Of a stretch of 64,000 bases of DNA, positions 1-10,044 are shown piece after piece (the stretch's first letter is position 1; the number at the start of each line of letters is the position of its first letter). The translations under genes were made by a program, and so were the position numbers. The notes below the pieces were generated by a model. It made no database searches and had not been told where the DNA came from. It saw nothing but the letters and a program-made list of their open reading frames with translations. The DNA is from Euclidia mi (Eukaryota > Arthropoda > Insecta > Lepidoptera > Erebidae). Location of the stretch: assembly GCA_944739405.2 (NCBI GenBank), contig OX123200.2, positions 6,588,761-6,652,760 of the forward strand. The letters run 5' to 3'.

Positions 1-1251
1 GAAGGCGCCTTCTATGTCAATGAAGGCCCCCAGTGTCATTAACTTGTTGGTAAGCGCTGTTTCAATGGTTCCCACAACGGAATGCAGCGCCGATTCAGTT
101 GACCCACTTCTGTAGGCGTGTTGATGTGGGTGTAGTGGATTGCGCAGTAATGCGCCCTCACGGAGGTATCGGTCCGTAAGTCTCTCCAGCGTTTTCAATA
201 AGAAGGAGGTCAAGCTGATGGGTCTATATGCTTTCGCTTGTGAGTAGTCAGTTTTGCCAGGTTTTGGGAGGAATATGACTTTAACTTCCCTCCACCTGCA
301 AGGTATGTATCTGTGCACTATTGAGGCCCTGTAGATGTCGAGCAGGTGCGGCACAATCGTTGTGCATCCCCCCTGTAGGAATGCTGGTATGATTTCATCC
401 AGGCCTGCGGATTTGAATGCCTGGAAGCTGTCTATTGCCCATTTCAGCCGGTCTGTGGTGACCACATTTTCGGCTACCAGCCAGTCTGTTGGGGTCGGCG
501 GTCTGTAGTCTGACTCGTCCCACAGACGGTCATTGGTTACTTCACAACCTGGGAAGTGAGTTTCAATTAGCACTTGGCTAATTTCAGCGTCCGTAGTTGC
601 GTAGGTTCCATCTTGCTTTTTAATGGCGCCAAGGGTTTTGTTGCTGTCCTGAGACAAGATCTTTTTCACCCTGGCTGCTTCGTTCGTGGTGTTTATACCG
701 CTGCAGAAACGCCGCCAGGACTCGCCTCTGCGGAATCTTATGCGTTTCTTGTAGTGTGACTGGGCTTCTTTGTATTTGAGCCAGTCTGCTTCCATTCTCG
801 TGTTTTTAGCCCTGTTAAAGAGTTTCCTCAGGTTTTGCCTGAGTCCCTCTAGTTCTCTTCCCCACCACTGGGTTTTGCTAGACGACTTTGGGAGTGTGGG
901 TGCACAGGCTTGCTGATAACTTGTTTGTATACATTCTGTTAGTAAGTTGGTGTTATGTTCTATGTTGTCAGTGCTGGTCGACATGTCCTTAAAATAGGAT
1001 TTGTCTACCTGTGATACGAGAAACGTCTTGTATTTCGCGATGTTGGTTCTGCGAGGGTTGCGCCTAGGTGGTTGGACGTTCTCTTGCACTCGTATTTCAT
1101 AGCAGATTCGTCTGTGGTCTGCGAAGGATGGCTCAGCGGACACATGCCAGTTTGTGACAAGTTCCGCGGCCCCATCCGATGCTAGCGTTATGTCTACTAT
1201 GGTTTGATATCTGGAGCTAACAAAGGTGGGCTCCGAACCGTTGTTATCTAT
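1..1251 (-). CDS. LINE ORF2, reverse transcriptase part (partial, runs off window)
   Basis: Reading the minus strand from about 1251 down to base 1 gives an uninterrupted frame of about 415 codons. It starts with the end of an AP-like endonuclease (S-x-x-F-A-D-H-R at about 1120-1100), passes through a linker and enters a non-LTR reverse transcriptase: the fingers-region FLPKPGK and YRPISLTS motifs (about 280-200), a QHAYRSGSTE motif (about 110-90), and RT motif A (FIDIEGAF) at the left edge. The DIEGAF form fits the R1/LOA/I-type LINE group, which is recalled family knowledge. This frame is offset from the endonuclease ORF by a single-base frameshift at about 1249-1252; otherwise it would be one protein. 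The palm with the catalytic YADD box, the thumb and the 3' end lie outside the window. It is richer in G+C than most of the flanking DNA. Confidence 0.85.
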   Translation of the reverse strand, partial: MDNNGSEPTFVSSRYQTIVDITLASDGAAELVTNWHVSAEPSFADHRRICYEIRVQENVQPPRRNPRRTNIAKYKTFLVSQVDKSYFKDMSTSTDNIEHNTNLLTECIQTSYQQACAPTLPKSSSKTQWWGRELEGLRQNLRKLFNRAKNTRMEADWLKYKEAQSHYKKRIRFRRGESWRRFCSGINTTNEAARVKKILSQDSNKTLGAIKKQDGTYATTDAEISQVLIETHFPGCEVTNDRLWDESDYRPPTPTDWLVAENVVTTDRLKWAIDSFQAFKSAGLDEIIPAFLQGGCTTIVPHLLDIYRASIVHRYIPCRWREVKVIFLPKPGKTDYSQAKAYRPISLTSFLLKTLERLTDRYLREGALLRNPLHPHQHAYRSGSTESALHSVVGTIETALTNKLMTLGAFIDIEGAF

Positions 1252-1763
1252 AGATTTGTTGAAAAGATGTATTCAGTCAAGATCTCACCTCGTCTGTTTG
1301 CGTCGGGGCTACCCCACAGCGGATGGTGCGCGTTTGCGTCCGCCGAGATGATTACCTGCCAGCCGTGGTCCTCACAGTGCTGCACCAGCTCGGCCAGCTC
1401 TTTTGATGGGATGTCCTCATCACCAGGCATGTAGACCGAAGCTAGTACTAACATCTGTTTGTTGGGCCCTGTTTGGAGTCCTACGGCAGTGAGGTCTCTA
1501 GAACAGAAGTTGGTTAGCAACAGTGCTGGTATTGTTCGGGGAATGTATGTGCATGTTCTCGGTTTAGTGACCGAGCAGTTGTGCAGTAGCTTACCTCCGA
1601 TGTTGTTTAGACCACATATGTTGTCGCCTCTAATCCACGGCTTCTGGATTAGGGCTATTGTCTGTTGATTAACATCCAGCAGCCTGCGTAGGGTAGCCGT
1701 TGCAATTTGTTTATGCTGGAGGTTAGTTTGTATGACTCTAGTCTGACGAAGAATCGAGGACAT
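1248..1763 (-). CDS. LINE ORF2, endonuclease domain
   Basis: 171 codons starting at an ATG that overlaps the end of ORF1 by 26 nt. The content is the APE-type endonuclease of a non-LTR retrotransposon: an IALIQKPW segment (the usual position of the catalytic E is Q-K here), a central LLLTNFCSRDLTAV region, the ASVYMPGDED segment, and SADANAHHPLWGS, which is the conserved D-x-N-A-H motif with catalytic Asp and Asn. Translation stops at a TAG at 1248-1250, but the homologous frame continues in register -1 straight afterwards, so this is a one-base deletion in an otherwise open ORF2. The domain nicks target DNA to prime reverse transcription. Expected product: part of a nuclear ribonucleoprotein enzyme, inactive in this copy unless the frameshift is an assembly error. 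Confidence 0.85.
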   Translation of the reverse strand: MSSILRQTRVIQTNLQHKQIATATLRRLLDVNQQTIALIQKPWIRGDNICGLNNIGGKLLHNCSVTKPRTCTYIPRTIPALLLTNFCSRDLTAVGLQTGPNKQMLVLASVYMPGDEDIPSKELAELVQHCEDHGWQVIISADANAHHPLWGSPDANRRGEILTEYIFSTNL

Positions 1764-3426
1764 TGCTGTCCATAGACTCCCCGTCAGACGAGTCGTGCTC
1801 GTCTTTTGCGTCCGTCGCAGCGGTGGGTTGTTGTATAGTCGCTGCGGGCGCCGGTGTAATACGGGCTATGCCCGAGGTGCTTGGGATGGCTGGTACAGCT
1901 CGTCCCGTTGTGTCCTTACCTTCACTCGGCGTCTCCTTGGGCCCTACAGCCGCCGAGCTCTCCCCCCTGCTGGAAGCGTGGAACATTACGTACACGCTGC
2001 CAGCGAAGAAGGAAACCCGACGGCCGCGTCCCGTGATCTTGGGGATCTCGGGTTCCGGGATGCCCAAGGTAAGGTACACGTGCTCCTGCAAGGATGCGCC
2101 GTACAATTGCCACGTTTGTACGGCGTACCAAGGGTTTTGGGCAATGAGGAGATGGTGGATCTTAGGTAGCTCCATGGTGATCGTCCTCGGCAGCCACAGC
2201 GCTGCGCGTACGCGCTTCGCTAAGTCTGACTGCCTGATGACGACCAGCCTGGCCCCCTCAATCGGCGATCTTAGTTTGGCTACTGCGTTTTTGAGCCACG
2301 TTAGTGAGTGTTCGTTCTCGCACCATAACTTCAGGACACCCTCCACTGCAAGAGGTTTGCTCCTAAAGGAAGGTGCGAGTGCCGGCCCATTATTCGGCGG
2401 TGTGGCGAAGGCAGTTTCAACTATACTCTCTTCAATTGAGAGTTCGAGCTGCCTCGCCTGTTCCACCGTCAGGTCCGTGGCGGGGGTGGTAGCGATGGCT
2501 ACCATCAGCTGCGAGTTTGTCGCGTCTGCGTAGCTCTTACCGCTCTTGGGTGTGGCGTCTGTTTTCGCCCGTTTCGACCCGGCGCTGGGTGGTGTAGAGT
2601 CCTCAGGGCGATCCCTCTTCGTGCTTGGTGTCGGAGTGGGATGTCCTGGTGGCGCCGGATCGCGTCTTTTTGGGCCGCGTTTGTGGCGCGGCTCCTTGTT
2701 TCTACACGACGGCTGCGCAGCGTTACCAATCCCCACCGGAGGAGCGCGGCGGGGCGCCCCGGGAGCAGCCGTGGTTGGTGCGCCGCGCGCAGGCGGGAGT
2801 GCGCTGTCTGTTATTACAGTCGCGCCTCCCGCCGTCAGCGGCGCAACACAACCGTCCGGCTGCGTCGTCCGGGGTGGAACGTTCGCTCCACCGGTCGAGG
2901 TTTGGTCGCCGCGCTGGTTGTTTTTACCAGCCGTCGTGGTCGTAGTCGGGAGTGCGCTAGCCGATTTATTCGATGCGCTAACACCCGACTGTGTTGTTTG
3001 CTCACGTGAGCGTTTGTAACGGCGGTAGCGTTTACCGCCTCGTCTACGACTACCTGGATTCGCAGTCGACGCGGAGTCAACGTCCGCCTTTTGGTGTGCG
3101 TTTGCTCGACGCGGAGCGATGTTCCAGGTAGTGGACGAAGTGTGGGTTGCACGAGGCATGGCGTTGGCCAGGTCGTGCAGATTTAATGTGTCTCTCTCTC
3201 GGCTTTGTGAAACGTTGCCCCCCCCAGAATACGTGGGGCAGCCTGCACACGATGGTGCAGAGAGGGATTCTCCAGCGTCACGGACGCTGGTACCCTCCTG
3301 GGGTACGATACTGTTTTGTTTCACCTCCATGATAATTTTGTTGGTATGAGTCTGTGTTGAGTATGTGTTTGTGTATGTGTGTGAGTGTTTGAAGTGGTGT
3401 TTAGATGCGTGTGTGTGTGCGTCCAT
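1738..3426 (-). CDS. LINE ORF1 protein (DUF4780-like, RNA-binding/Gag-like)
   Basis: 562 codons from the first ATG (3426). That ATG lies in a CA/TG-rich tract that encodes a His/Thr-rich leader, so the second Met (about 3330, MEVKQNS) may be the true start, giving 530 residues. The N-terminal two thirds is low-complexity and strongly basic, with RRRGGKRYRRYKRSR at residues about 128-142 and further K/R/P-rich tracts. Residues about 355-490 form a folded domain (GVLKLWCENEHSLTWL... ARLVVIR ... ELPKIHHLLI ... WQLYGAS ... RVSFFAGSVYVMF). Its spacing resembles the DUF4780 domain I recall from insect retroelement ORF1 proteins. No CCHC zinc knuckle is visible. The tail is acidic and Ser-rich. The stop overlaps the ORF2 start by 26 nt, as expected for coupled translation. 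No disabling mutation is seen. Confidence 0.8.
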   Translation of the reverse strand: MDAHTHASKHHFKHSHTYTNTYSTQTHTNKIIMEVKQNSIVPQEGTSVRDAGESLSAPSCAGCPTYSGGGNVSQSRERDTLNLHDLANAMPRATHTSSTTWNIAPRRANAHQKADVDSASTANPGSRRRGGKRYRRYKRSREQTTQSGVSASNKSASALPTTTTTAGKNNQRGDQTSTGGANVPPRTTQPDGCVAPLTAGGATVITDSALPPARGAPTTAAPGAPRRAPPVGIGNAAQPSCRNKEPRHKRGPKRRDPAPPGHPTPTPSTKRDRPEDSTPPSAGSKRAKTDATPKSGKSYADATNSQLMVAIATTPATDLTVEQARQLELSIEESIVETAFATPPNNGPALAPSFRSKPLAVEGVLKLWCENEHSLTWLKNAVAKLRSPIEGARLVVIRQSDLAKRVRAALWLPRTITMELPKIHHLLIAQNPWYAVQTWQLYGASLQEHVYLTLGIPEPEIPKITGRGRRVSFFAGSVYVMFHASSRGESSAAVGPKETPSEGKDTTGRAVPAIPSTSGIARITPAPAATIQQPTAATDAKDEHDSSDGESMDSNVLDSSSD

Positions 3427-3560
3427 GTAAGAGTGTGTAGGTGTGTGTATGTGTGTTATTGTGCGTGTATAAGTGTGTGGGTATAGGTGAATGTGTCTGC
3501 TTGCGCGCGTGTTTTTGAGTGTGTCTGCACGCTGTATGTGTGTGGCGGCTGGAGGTTTTG
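3340..3560. repeat. TG-rich simple sequence at LINE 5' end
   Basis: Imperfect (TG)n/(GTGTGTAT)n tract across the ORF1 start and 5' leader of the LINE. It may mark the 5' boundary of the element; no target duplication could be found because the 3' end is outside the window. Confidence 0.7.
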
Positions 3561-3579
3561 GTTACGTCTGTTTCTTATG

Positions 3580-4416
3580 GAACCAGACCAACAACGGGCG
3601 GCAACCTCGGGAAGGATAGTCCACCAGCCTTGTCCTAGGGATCTGCACGACCTGCGCTACACCTATGACCATTCGCCAAACTCTGCATCGGACGCTGATG
3701 CAGAGAGTGTAAAGTAAGTCATTGATAAATAAAAGTGTGAGTTAGACCTACTTCCGCCCAAAGAAAGGCTGGGTATTAGCCGGGAGTTTGAACTCGGGAT
3801 GACTCAGGCCCAGTGCGTAGCTGTCTCTTCTCTCCACCAGGCTATTGTTGCCGATCTCTATAACTTTCACACATCGCACAAGAAATATAAAATTCAAAAT
3901 CCAAAGCAAAAACATCCGGAAACATTCGTATTCGCGACGAACACGCCATTGCTTTAGAAATTCTCATACAATATATAACACATGCGATCGTGACATGTTT
4001 GCACATGCATATGCACTCTGAATGAAACAAGTGACGACTTGCATGCATAGCATGGCATTCATGCACTTTTACGGGTATTTCGCACGCGTTCAACACGCAT
4101 TACTTCATTAATGCATATGAATGTATGAGTTTGTATGTGAACAGGAAAATACTATTACGGTTGGTCTGTATCCTGGAGCCATATTTGGATTTAAGGTTTT
4201 TGAATTGCTTTGTACACAGGATGGGTGTCCATCTCCTCTTTACATTAGTATAGTAATGATCTGGGGCAAATCACTCACGGTACTCCGATTCCAAACTAGG
4301 CATACACTTTACGATGCTAACCATATAGTATGCAACATTGTCAAATACATACAAATCCATATTAAAAATATACAATTCTGCCTTTACTGATTGACTAACA
4401 GACTATGCGTTATGGT
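3580..4416. other. No gene; AT-rich spacer with degraded repeat
   Basis: Short open frames only. 3590-3830 holds a GC-richer block with a degraded tRNA-like B-box sequence (GAGTTTGAACTCGGG) at about 3783-3797, possibly an old SINE. The rest shows no structure. Confidence 0.5.
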
Positions 4417-4645
4417 CCGTGTGGTGACGGATTAAGAATTCGAAATGTCACCACCCTATATCATCCTATGGGTGTCGTAAGAGTCAACAGAGGGAGCATA
4501 TTATGCAGAGAACAACACTGTAAGAGAAGGAAAACTTGATACAAACCCTATAACAACCCGTTTGACAGGCGTGGTTTAGTAGGCCAATTCCTCCTTTCAA
4601 AGGAGAGGCCTAGTCCAACAGTGGATTGTAAAAGGCTGATGATGA
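4417..4645 (+). repeat. Repeat family A (GATGAT-tailed, copy 1)
   Basis: About 230 bp, starting with CCGTGTGGTGACGGATTAAG and ending with AGTCCAACAGTGGATT then AAAGGCTGATGATGA. Seven copies occur in the window on both strands (11805, 20046, 26631, 41142, 59651, 62412). The fixed 3' end and variable 5' ends (59651 is a 5'-truncated copy) indicate retroposition of a LINE 3' end or a SINE. Confidence 0.85.
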
Positions 4646-4649
4646 ACAG

Positions 4650-4805
4650 ACTATGCATAACTATAACCACTGGGCGCATTTAGCTGCAACCACAAGGGAT
4701 AAATTTTCCCTGGAGAACGTAGGGGTGCACTAAGAAGGGATTACCCGAAATTCGGCCAAAAACGGTTGAGTACGTGCAGGCGTAGTTGGGAGCATCATCT
4801 GGCTA
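4650..4805 (+). repeat. Repeat family D, partial copy
   Basis: Diverged, truncated copy of a ~210-bp family (full copies at 10045, 46378, 60295, 63046). The shared core is GTAGGGGTGCACTAAGAAGG followed by TTACCCGAAATT, and the 3' end is GCGTAG...CATC.T. Confidence 0.7.
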
Positions 4806-5440
4806 TAGAAAAATTACACCCAGACACAGACCTAATAAGATTATGCTCATCACAAAATAATTTGTGCGTAAGATTTCTCGTAAGTAACAAACCCACTATC
4901 CAAATGGTTATCAAACTTGGAACCCATCAACTGCAAACCAGTTCTTCCCGGCAAACAAAGCAATCAAATATATATAGAGCAAGCTACATAAATAACACAG
5001 AATCCCACTAACACTATATAAATGCAGATATACACATATATGTATGAATGCACCAAGTTAGGAGACATACACCTAACAAGGCGACGTCCCACTGCTATAT
5101 TTAGAAGGTTGTCAATGACATCATACGATCAGGTTTCTGTTCAACGATATTGGTGAACTTTGTTTTGATCAAGGAGCAAATTTTGAGCGATTCTTAATAG
5201 TTCCGGCTTATATATACGGGGGATGAAAGGGAAAAGACACACAAGGTTCGTTCTAGACGTTTATTGTCCGAAAACCACACATTTATAAGCTTTAAAATGT
5301 TCATAAGCACACTCAACGGCCATAGTTTTTACGTCTACCATAAGTCTCACAAAACTAATTCCTTTTATACTCACACTTTGTTCCAAAATCAAAATTATGA
5401 TGATGATGATGAAATCCCACATATAGAGCCTATAGGTTGT
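4806..5440. other. No gene seen
   Basis: AT-rich sequence with short unsupported open frames and a small (GAT)n run at about 5398-5410. Nothing recognisable. Confidence 0.5.
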
Positions 5441-5809
5441 AAAAAGACCCTTAACGAAAACTGAAATCCCATGTTTTACCAATCAGTACAAACATTTTTG
5501 ACTTCGGCACCATACCTGGGAAATTACTGGTTCAGGAGATAGTGAGGCTCAAAGTTAGTATGGATTTTTCTAATTAGGTACAAAATCGATGCATTTACCC
5601 CGTCAATATGTTCTTTAGATGCCCTATGATCCCATGGATAAGTAGGTATTTCGAGCATTGCACGCGCGCTCTTTAAATTGCGGTTTAAAAAATGAAAACT
5701 GAAGGAAAAAGTAATTTCCCAGGTATTAGTTTTGGTTAGTATGACTTGGCATGATGTCCACAATGAGTAGACTTCGGCTTGGTGATGGGTCTTGTGACAC
5801 TCTGTATAT
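5441..5809 (+). repeat. Dispersed repeat (copy 1 of a ~340-bp pair)
   Basis: Matches 10686-11004 closely, from AGACCCTTAACGAAAACTGA to CTTGGTGATGGGTCTTGTGA. The second copy lacks about 45 bp near its middle. No coding potential or terminal inverted repeat is seen. Confidence 0.8.
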
Positions 5810-6683
5810 GTTTGTGCATTATTACTCTTATAGTAGAAGAGATAGACATACTTTTAGTCGTTTATCTTGGCCTCCAATGCTATTTTTAGGGATATGTCTA
5901 TTTGTAAGTATGTAAAAGTGCAGTAATTTCACAAAAATTGTCTGTTAGCTATTTCGTAGCTATCACTATCTTACTAAGACGAAATATAATTAAGCTTTAT
6001 TGCTGCTGTATGTCACTGAATCCTCCTTCTTAACTACTGGATCGGTTTTGATAACTTTTTATAGAAGCAAGTTAGAATGAGTCACTGGGTGATGGAGTTA
6101 GAGGTTAGGGGTGCAGCCGACTTGTCGAAGCCGTTGCCTTAGTTTTTGTATCAATGGTGGTCTTTACAACCTTCGATCAATGGTTTGTATCCAATTTCCA
6201 ACTGTCGCTATCATACAACTTAATAACCTCCTAACCAAGCCAACAAGAGAATATTAGCATTTTCACAGAGCGACTGCTGCAAACCCTTATAACAACACAA
6301 AACCTTCCAAAAATATTTTATTTTCTGAACTCCAAACGCTTTTTTACTTACCACGAAAATCAAATCTCCACTTCACTGCAAAATTCAGCCCAACCTCATC
6401 ATAAACGCAGTTACAACCTGCGAACGTGTAAAATGTCCGCCATGCACTCGCAGGACCCACTAACCTAGCAGCATGTCACGTGTCGCATTAAGTTGCCAGC
6501 GATACTTTAGCACGCCATTAAATAAAACACGCGTATAAATACACCGTTATGAATGGCTAAAGTACTTGTTTAGTGAAAATATCTCTTTATAACTGTTGCC
6601 AATTCAAAGCGCCTGCTTCAAATTCACCATAATTTCAAGCCCTAGTTTTAGTCCCGTAAGTGTGGCATATCAAAATTATTTAG
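5810..6683. other. No gene seen
   Basis: AT-rich, apparently unique sequence without a coherent open frame or recognisable repeat. Confidence 0.5.
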
Positions 6684-6947
6684 GGGTATGTATGGTAGGC
6701 TCAGTCGTTGCCCATCGCTCCTGAGGATGCCTCGTGCAGAGGCGAAACACGTGTCCAAGAATAGTCGGCGCATACAGCGGGATACTGCAAGTCAGGTATC
6801 TTCCTGGAACCCATACGGTTCCTATATCCCTTATCCTTTTAGGAGAGTTCGGTATTGTCAACCTTTTTCTATTGCAATAGTTGGGGTGGTCAATCCGAGG
6901 GTGCGTCCGAGGGTGCGAGGGTGGTGGGTTCCTCTTTCCTTCCATTA
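6684..6947 (+). repeat. Dispersed repeat (copy 1, inverted match at 21136)
   Basis: About 260 bp beginning at GTATGGTAGGCTCAGTCGTT and including CTGAGGATGCCTCGTGCAGA then GGCGAAACACGTGT. The other copy (21136-21402) is on the minus strand and carries about 40 bp extra in the middle. Open frames here are not conserved between the copies. Confidence 0.8.
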
Positions 6948-6978
6948 GGTTACTTAGTGGTCTACGTCGGTCCTACGT

Positions 6979-7245
6979 CTTAGGCTGGTTTCAGAGTCAC
7001 GCGTTTGACGGGCGCCGGCCACACGCGCGCGCTTACAATTACACTACATTAGTAGTAGCGTTTCATAGTCACGCAGTTCAAAAGCGCCGCGTGTGAGACG
7101 CGCGCGCCGGCCGCGCTGCCGAAGCGCGCATACATTGCAATGAGAAACGCGAACTCGTTTCACAGTGGCCCGCGCGCCAAACGCGCTGTTGAGACGCGCT
7201 GGCCGACGGCGCGTGCCGCGCGCGTCACTCTGAAACCAGCCTTAG
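6979..7245. mobile_element. GC-rich fold-back MITE
   Basis: Terminal inverted repeats TAGGCTGGTTTCAGAGT (6981-) and ACTCTGAAACCAGCCTT (ending about 7243) bound 267 bp. The interior is unusually CpG-rich (GCGCGC-type runs), mostly self-complementary and without an ORF, in strong contrast to its AT-rich surroundings. This is a non-autonomous DNA transposon; the superfamily is not determined. Confidence 0.75.
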
Positions 7246-7265
7246 AATGAACTCAATTTTTAACG

Positions 7266-7412
7266 GGCAGTTTCAATATTTGATCTAGGTATCCATGGAC
7301 TTGGAGATTCAAGATACATGTTTGACATATTTTGCAAAGAGTATGTCAAATATGTACCTACTTATCTAAAATCTAAAAAAAAACAATAGATCGAATATTG
7401 GATTCGGCGGTT
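7266..7412. mobile_element. Small fold-back MITE (copy 1)
   Basis: Begins TTCAATATTTGATCTAG and ends with the complementary TAGATCGAATATTGGA. It has the same layout as 47442-47565, with an internal GTTTGACATATTTTG segment in both. No ORF. Confidence 0.6.
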
Positions 7413-7584
7413 GATGTCATGTTTCTGTGTTAAGTACTTTAGACTGGTTCTTTCTTCCTTCATAGATAGTCCTCAAAGTTTGTGTTGCTTTTTTAGTTTT
7501 TAGAATTGTGTTTAGAAGAGACACAGAATGCTATATTCTTACTTTGGTCTCTTTCTTCAATTATGTGAGGTTTTTTTTATTATT

Positions 7585-7815
7585 ATGGGCGGCAAACGAG
7601 CAAATGGATCACATGATGGTAAGCAATTACCGCCGCCCATGGACACAAGCAACACCACAGTAGTCACAAGTGCGTTGCCGCCCCTTGGGGATAGGAAAAG
7701 GGATAGGATGAGGAGTGGGATGAACGAGAAGGCCTATTCCTCCTCGTTCATCCCACTCCTACGGATAGGGTCTCCGGCACTCTCACTCACCGAACGAAAC
7801 GCAACAGTTTAGGTA
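7585..7815 (+). repeat. Repeat family H with internal 18-bp inverted repeat
   Basis: Begins GGGCGGCAAACGAGC; shared with 9224-9390 (GGTAAGCAATTACCGCCGCC then CATGGACACAAGCAAC). In this copy a perfect 18-bp inverted repeat lies at 7711-7728 and 7743-7760 with a 14-nt loop. The sister copy lacks it, so a local inverted duplication is inferred. Confidence 0.75.
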
Positions 7816-7970
7816 CTGTTAGTTTACGTCGATTTTCTATGAGAGGGTACTACTTCCCCGGTCGAGCCGGCCCATTCATGCTGAAATCAGCAAGGCTCTA
7901 CCTACTACTACCGGTAAAAGAGGTGCACCCTTGGTTCAAATCAGCGTTTGTGTTTGCGAGTTTGACTAGT

Positions 7971-8134
7971 GCCACCCTCATTCCCACTACTGTGCCACCT
8001 GTGTAGCCAGGTTCAGCAACAGTGACCAGTGATGACAACAAGTTTTGACACTCGTGAAGTCCCGGGGAAAGTTAAACTGTCTTGGAACCCGTAACGAACT
8101 TAAACAGAAGTATATTGGAGGAGTTGGAAAATAA
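7971..8134 (+). repeat. Dispersed repeat I (copy 1)
   Basis: About 165 bp matching 56893-57058 with only scattered differences. It starts at ACCCTCATTCCCACTACTGT and ends GGAGGAGTTGGAAAATAA. No coding potential. Confidence 0.8.
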
Positions 8135-9223
8135 ACAATCCTCCTTAACAGGACGAATTTCCGTGCGTTTAGGCGTTTCTGCCATACATATTACTTGAAA
8201 CAGGTATAGTTCACAATTTAGGCCCCCTTAATGCTCATGTCCGTGGTGCTTACATTGCTCATCACTATATCTCTTCGTTGCTTGTCTCCCGCTTTGTTGT
8301 GTTTGCGACTGCTCGCGACAATTGATGACGCCCGATGTCGAAGACAATATTACTGAGTGTAAGTAGGGAAAGTTAATAGTAACACATAATTCGCCTTCCT
8401 TCGTTCCTATCCTCATGCCCTTTCGAGGGCATTAGGATCGCGAATTGCTTTGCTACTTCATAGTTGGTACTTACTGTAAAGTATTATATTTATCTATGTT
8501 ACTGCTAAACTTCCTTAGGATGATTTCGTTTACCGAGGTCTTTTTGCTAGTCTTGCTAGCCATCGATAATGTGTACTGTCTCTTTGATATAATATATACC
8601 CCCTGATATGGCGCATTAACAACTTAACAATACAATACACAGCACTTAGCTACATCTATTAGCAATCCTAACACATACACAATGCAAATAATTAGAATAG
8701 TCCAAAATAAATTGACCTATCATTGCTTAGTCTCGCTATACAAATGTAGATCAACTTACATTGGCCAATGCTCTATATAAATCTGTGCCTACAGATCTGC
8801 AGCATCCAACATAAGTTGACCTCTCATTTTACAAAGTCGCTATACAAACGTAGACTAGCTTACACTAGACGTCGCACTATGTAAATCTGTATGTACCTGG
8901 CATAAAAATGCAATGCCCGAATACGGTTACAATAAACAACATGCTTAATGTTTAAACATGTTGAGGTCTTTTCTATATTTAGCGACATGTCAGTGACGTC
9001 ATATTGACATTGTGTAGGCTTTGTTCAATGTTCGCTGATACCCACACGCCCACACATGAATATGTGTATGTATGTGTGTTTGCATTGTATTATTCGGTAA
9101 AAAATACGTGAGGGCATGTGATCAAATGTTTGTGGAGTGGTGAGTGTTTTGAAAATGGAGATTTAAGAAAATACTAAATTGGAGCGAATGAACGAAGAAA
9201 TATATATTTTTTTTAATGTTAAT
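8135..9223. other. No gene; contains a degenerate ~103-bp tandem duplication
   Basis: 8709-8790 and 8812-8895 are diverged tandem copies (A.TTGACCT.TCATT.., TCGCTATACAAA.GTAGA.., TA.ATAAATCTGT). The rest is AT-rich without a recognisable feature. Confidence 0.6.
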
Positions 9224-9390
9224 AGGCGGCAAACGAGCAGACGGATTGCCGGATGGTAAGCAATTACCGCCGCCCATGGACACAAGCAACACCACAGGAG
9301 TCACAAGTGCGTTGCTGCCCCTTGGGGTTGGGAAAAGATGGGATGAGGAGTGGGATCAGGGAGAAGGGATAGGGCCTCCGGCATGACGCA
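9224..9390 (+). repeat. Repeat family H (copy 2)
   Basis: Same family as 7585-7815, in the same orientation, directly abutting an RTE-like LINE fragment at its 3' side. Confidence 0.8.
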
Positions 9391-9393
9391 CCA

Positions 9394-9640
9394 AATATAT
9401 GAGGCAAACGTGTATGGGCAAGCCGATCGCGGCCGACCTCGTAGGACATTCGTCGACAAAATTGGTGACGTTCTGAAACACGGCAAGGACCGAAGCACCC
9501 GGAACCGGCGAGCATGTATGTAAAGAGTAATGAATGTAGAGGAAGCGCGTGAGATTTGTAAGGATAGAAGCAAGTGGCGTACCGTTGTCTCTGCCTACCC
9601 CGACCGGAAAAAGGCGTGAGTATATGTATGTATGTATGTA
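9394..9640 (+). pseudogene. RTE-like LINE, C-terminal fragment
   Basis: Plus-strand translation gives a basic GRPRRTF ... DVLK ... RSTRNRRACM segment, then one stop, then NVEEAREICKDRSKWRTVVSAYP with a terminal stop. The piece at 60047-60256 encodes the same tail, so both are 5'-truncated copies of one LINE. The resemblance to RTE-type ORF C-termini is from memory. The 3' end is CTCTGCCTACCCC...GGCGTGAGT followed by (TATG)n, the same ending as the SINE-C copies in this window. Confidence 0.7.
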
Positions 9641-10044
9641 TATAAATTGGAGGGTACTGACTATGTGTAACAATTGCCAAAGATCTTCATGATAGCTTGG
9701 GAAGGAGGCTTATCTTGGTTTTCGAGGCACGGGAAGACTCGATCCATTTAAAGTTTCAAGATATCCGTATTGGGATCGCAGGAAGCGGTTGTATGCGGGT
9801 AACTCAAGATTGGTCTGTGTGGAGAGCACAGAACAGTTAATAATATATCTATGGTGGAGAGCATTGGGGAGGCGCGAAACACTGTAGAGTTTAGGTGTAG
9901 CTAAATGCCATACGAGGTTACCCATCGAAGTGGTGAACTGTGCTTAACTTTGCCGACCTGTTACGAACGGCAAGCAAAATTCAATAAAATATTAATAGGA
10001 GCTTAAACATTTCCTGTACACCTACATCAAACACAGAGAGATAT
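9641..10044. other. No gene seen
   Basis: Contains a (TATG)n tail up to about 9643 and a fragment of repeat family E at about 9665-9740 (AAAGATCTTCATGA... GAGGCACGGG). Otherwise unremarkable. Confidence 0.5.

Noticed and set aside
1763..3019. Long plus-strand ORFs (for example 256 and 157 codons)
   Set aside because: They are antisense to the LINE ORF1 in GC-rich sequence and have no recognisable domain.
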